Shown here: one piece after another, positions 5,156 through 6,631 of the stretch
Position numbering within the stretch: the stretch's first letter is position 1
Layout: the number at the start of each line of letters is the position of its first letter
Source of the DNA: Clostridia bacterium
Lineage (GTDB): Bacteria; Bacillota; Clostridia; Oscillospirales; Acutalibacteraceae
Assembly: GCA_017431755.1 (NCBI GenBank)
Contig: JAFRKM010000076.1
Span: 1 to 6,631, forward strand
Length of the DNA stretch: 6,631 nucleotides
Reading direction: 5' to 3'
Position numbers and translations under genes: made by a program
The notes under the pieces: generated by a model
The model's input: only the letters and a program-made list of their open reading frames with translations
Told to the model about the DNA's origin: nothing
The model's database searches: none

Positions 5156-5866
5156 CTATTTCTTTACCCGCACTGCGCCTTTCCATAACACTTTTTCTGT
5201 TTTATATCTACCCATAGTTTCTTCATTTATATAGAGTTTTTCCCAGCTTTCAAAAAACTCTTCCAAATCTTTCAAATCAAAAAATCTTTTATACATTCCG
5301 TCACTTGTTTCGTATAAGTGTGGTTCAATTTCTTTACCTTTTCCTGCGCCGTGATTAACATCTTTTATAGAATTAACTCTAAAAACCAGCACTCCGTTTG
5401 GCTTTAAAACTCTTTTAATTTCACCGAGTATTTTAAAAGTTGTTTTTTCCGTAAAATAATGCAAACTTAAATCGCATATTATTAAATCCGTAAAATTATC
5501 CTCAAACGGAAGCCCTTTTGACATATCAAAACATTTTGCTGTTTCTATTCCCTTAAAATTCTTTTGAATATTTTTTATTGCACTCTTTGAGTAATCGCAG
5601 GGAATTACTTTCTTCCCTTTTTCAATCAGGTACAAAGTATCGTTGCCACAGCCACACCCCAAATCAATAATAGGCGACCAGCAGTTCTTTATGGTTTCTT
5701 GGAATAAATCTAACCAATTATCATATTTTATTTCATTTCTTTCATAACAGCTGTGTATGCTATTCCACATACTATTTGCTTTTTCTATTGCAGTATTTTC
5801 ATTATTAATATCTTGATTTTGACTTAAATTTACTTCGTATGAAGGGTGATAAGTTGTTGTAAACAT
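5156..5866 (-). CDS. Class I SAM-dependent methyltransferase
   Basis: This 236-residue cytosolic methyltransferase has the Rossmann-type fold. Motif I is PIIDLGCGCGNDTLYLIEKG (65-84). The acidic residue that binds the SAM ribose is D91 in VIPCDYSKSAI. Next come the FDMSKGLPFEDNFTDLIICD stretch (113-132), SLHYF (134-138), and the post-motif KRVLKPNGVLVFRVNS (151-166). The C-terminal part, with GAGKGKEIEPHLYETSDGMY (173-192), is of the Methyltransf_11/25 kind, and the substrate cannot be named. Residues 1-35 are polar, with no membrane segment. The gene starts 24 bases after the 92-residue gene upstream and is probably cotranscribed with it. Its AGAGG is about 10 bases from the ATG, a rather long spacing. 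LuxS downstream recycles the SAH-derived product, but the link is generic and does not identify the substrate. Confidence 0.85.
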   Translation of the reverse strand: MFTTTYHPSYEVNLSQNQDINNENTAIEKANSMWNSIHSCYERNEIKYDNWLDLFQETIKNCWSPIIDLGCGCGNDTLYLIEKGKKVIPCDYSKSAIKNIQKNFKGIETAKCFDMSKGLPFEDNFTDLIICDLSLHYFTEKTTFKILGEIKRVLKPNGVLVFRVNSIKDVNHGAGKGKEIEPHLYETSDGMYKRFFDLKDLEEFFESWEKLYINEETMGRYKTEKVLWKGAVRVKK

Positions 5867-5890
5867 AACATTATTTCCTCTTTATTTTAC

Positions 5891-6169
5891 TTATTTTTGG
5901 CCTTTTAAAAAAGTTATTTTGCCGTCAGATTTTCTAATTTCTACACCCGGTCCTATCCCACCAAATATAGGCTCATCAGGTGCATGATTTGTAAAATATC
6001 TGAAGCGCCAAATACCATTTTTTTCATCATACCATAAATCAGAATGTTGATTTGAAGTATCATAGTTTGGACATTTTTTATGTATTGCAGTTTGAGCTAT
6101 CATTAAAGCTTCTTCAACTGTTTCAACCGGTTTCACAGGCAAACAACAACTAAATAACCATCCAAACAT
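5891..6169 (-). CDS. Small protein resembling NTF2-fold immunity proteins (YbbC/YhhH type)
   Basis: This 92-residue protein is not confidently assigned. The pattern VEEALMIAQTAIHKK (18-32), then NGIWRFRYF (51-59), then IFGGIGPGVEIRKSDGKITFL (68-88, GG...v.I.k.dGki) resembles small NTF2-fold immunity proteins that protect against polymorphic toxins. The start MFGWLFSCC is hydrophobic with two cysteines. It is too short and too close to the N-terminus for a normal lipobox signal peptide. No toxin gene is visible next to it, so it may be an orphan immunity gene or simply share the fold. It has a very strong AAGGAGGAG ribosome site 4-5 bases before the ATG and a consensus promoter, so it is likely well expressed, and it leads an operon with the methyltransferase. 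Confidence 0.7.
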   Translation of the reverse strand: MFGWLFSCCLPVKPVETVEEALMIAQTAIHKKCPNYDTSNQHSDLWYDEKNGIWRFRYFTNHAPDEPIFGGIGPGVEIRKSDGKITFLKGQK

Positions 6170-6235
6170 ATACGCTCCTCCTTCTACTAGTTAAAACCTA
6201 ACAATATCTTTGTTATATTTAAATTATTGGTTAAT

Positions 6236-6264
6236 ATTATACTCTGGGTTTTGTATTTTGTCAA
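6236..6264 (-). promoter_or_regulatory. Consensus sigma-A promoter of the 92-aa gene/methyltransferase operon
   Basis: On the - strand, TTGACA (6264-6259), exactly 17 bases, TATAAT (6241-6236): a perfect match at both boxes. Transcription would start near 6229, leaving a leader of about 60 bases. The leader contains a small 6-bp hairpin (TAACAA/TTGTTA, 6199-6215). No known riboswitch is recognised in it. Confidence 0.85.
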
Positions 6265-6280
6265 GTTAAACAACTCAAAA

Positions 6281-6305
6281 AAAATAAAGCCTTTCGGCCT
6301 TTTTT
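6281..6305. terminator. Bidirectional terminator upstream of the operon promoter
   Basis: AAAGCC (6286-6291) and GGC-C-TTT (6296-6302) form a stem with one bulged base and a TTTC loop, which reads as a GAAA tetraloop on the - strand. Six T follow on the + strand (6300-6305). On the - strand eight of nine bases from 6285 down are T after the stem. It ends whatever - strand transcript enters from the right edge, here the DUF6514-like gene. Confidence 0.75.
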
Positions 6306-6346
6306 ATCTTTTGTTTATTATTAAAAAATTTACCCATATAAAAAAA

Positions 6347-6622
6347 CTAAACACTTTCTAATTTTAATATATAATCTTCTGTTACATCTTTAAAATGTAT
6401 AGTATCCACCGCGTTTTCAAATAAATAATTAATTATTTTTTTTACAAAATCTTCGTTTGAAGAAATATTTTTTATAATTTCTTCTTCTGTATAATCTTTG
6501 GTCTTTGTTATAATTTGAATTCCAAAACTTTTTTCCCCTTCATATTCTACCCAAGTTAAATTATAAAAAACAGTTTTTTTTAATTAAGAAAAAATTTTTT
6601 CTTGCAAATTTTTAATATTCAT
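6347..6622 (-). pseudogene. DUF6514-like small gene interrupted by an in-frame stop
   Basis: Reading from the ATG at 6622-6620 gives MNIKNLQEKIFS, then TAA (6586-6584), then 78 open codons to a TAG at 6349-6347. The open part begins LKKTVFYNLTWVEYEGEKSF and continues with GIQIITKTKDYTEEEIIKNI, SSNEDFVKKIINYLFENAVD and TIHFKDVTEDYILKLESV. The pattern YGIxI...I.NIS.d..FV..li..L......pi...DV.EDYi resembles DUF6514, a family of roughly 90-100-residue Clostridial proteins of unknown function. No ATG or TTG start follows the TAA until a very late GTG, so a gene finder would miss it. Only 9 bases precede the ATG in the window, with no ribosome site visible in them, and the frame is open to the edge, so the true start may lie outside. 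The stop is more simply a point change than an indel, since single shifts in the neighbouring A/T runs only lead to other stops. The domain call is moderate. Confidence 0.6.
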
Positions 6623-6631
6623 TTTTCAAAA

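Noticed and set aside
6170..6229. Riboswitch in the 60-base leader of the 92-residue gene
   Set aside because: Only a small 6-bp hairpin and a loose AACC/GGTT pairing are visible; no known riboswitch core or terminator/antiterminator pair is recognisable.

Overview
This AT-rich window comes from a low-GC, endospore-forming member of the Clostridia. The call rests on a sigma-K gene, strong AGGAGG-type ribosome binding sites, DegV, LuxS and DUF6514-type genes, and standard-code stops (TAA, TAG and TGA all end genes). No rRNA, tRNA, CRISPR array or insertion sequence was seen.

Left part (1-1716). The 3' three quarters of queA (queuosine tRNA modification) runs on the + strand and converges on sigK on the - strand. 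A bidirectional hairpin terminator separates them. sigK encodes the late mother-cell sporulation sigma factor with its hydrophobic pro-sequence, and has a possible sigma-K-like promoter of its own.

Middle (1714-4138). An isolated phage-type single-strand annealing protein (DUF1071/Sak3 type) and a TetR-family repressor lie on the - strand. A DegV-family fatty-acid-binding protein diverges from the repressor on the + strand. A 24-bp palindrome lies in the tetR-degV divergent region, and a related, larger palindrome covers the -10 box of the annealing-protein gene. One TetR protein may therefore control itself, degV and the annealing protein.

Right part (4149-6306, all - strand; transcription runs right to left). 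A consensus promoter (TTGACA-N17-TATAAT) drives a two-gene operon: a 92-residue protein resembling NTF2-fold immunity proteins, then a class I SAM-dependent methyltransferase. luxS follows from its own good promoter, and then a small cupin gene. The cupin ribosome binding site is built into the 3' arm of the luxS terminator-like hairpin, and a sigma-K-like promoter sits inside the same hairpin.

Right edge (6347-6622). A small DUF6514-like reading frame on the - strand carries an in-frame TAA at codon 13 and looks like a pseudogene. The longest stretch without an intact gene is 6170 to the right edge. It holds the operon promoter, a bidirectional terminator and this broken gene. Most of the window is ordinary chromosomal housekeeping. 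The unusual points are the orphan phage recombinase beside sigK, the candidate TetR regulon, the nested terminator/promoter/RBS upstream of the cupin, and the two broken or edge-truncated reading frames.
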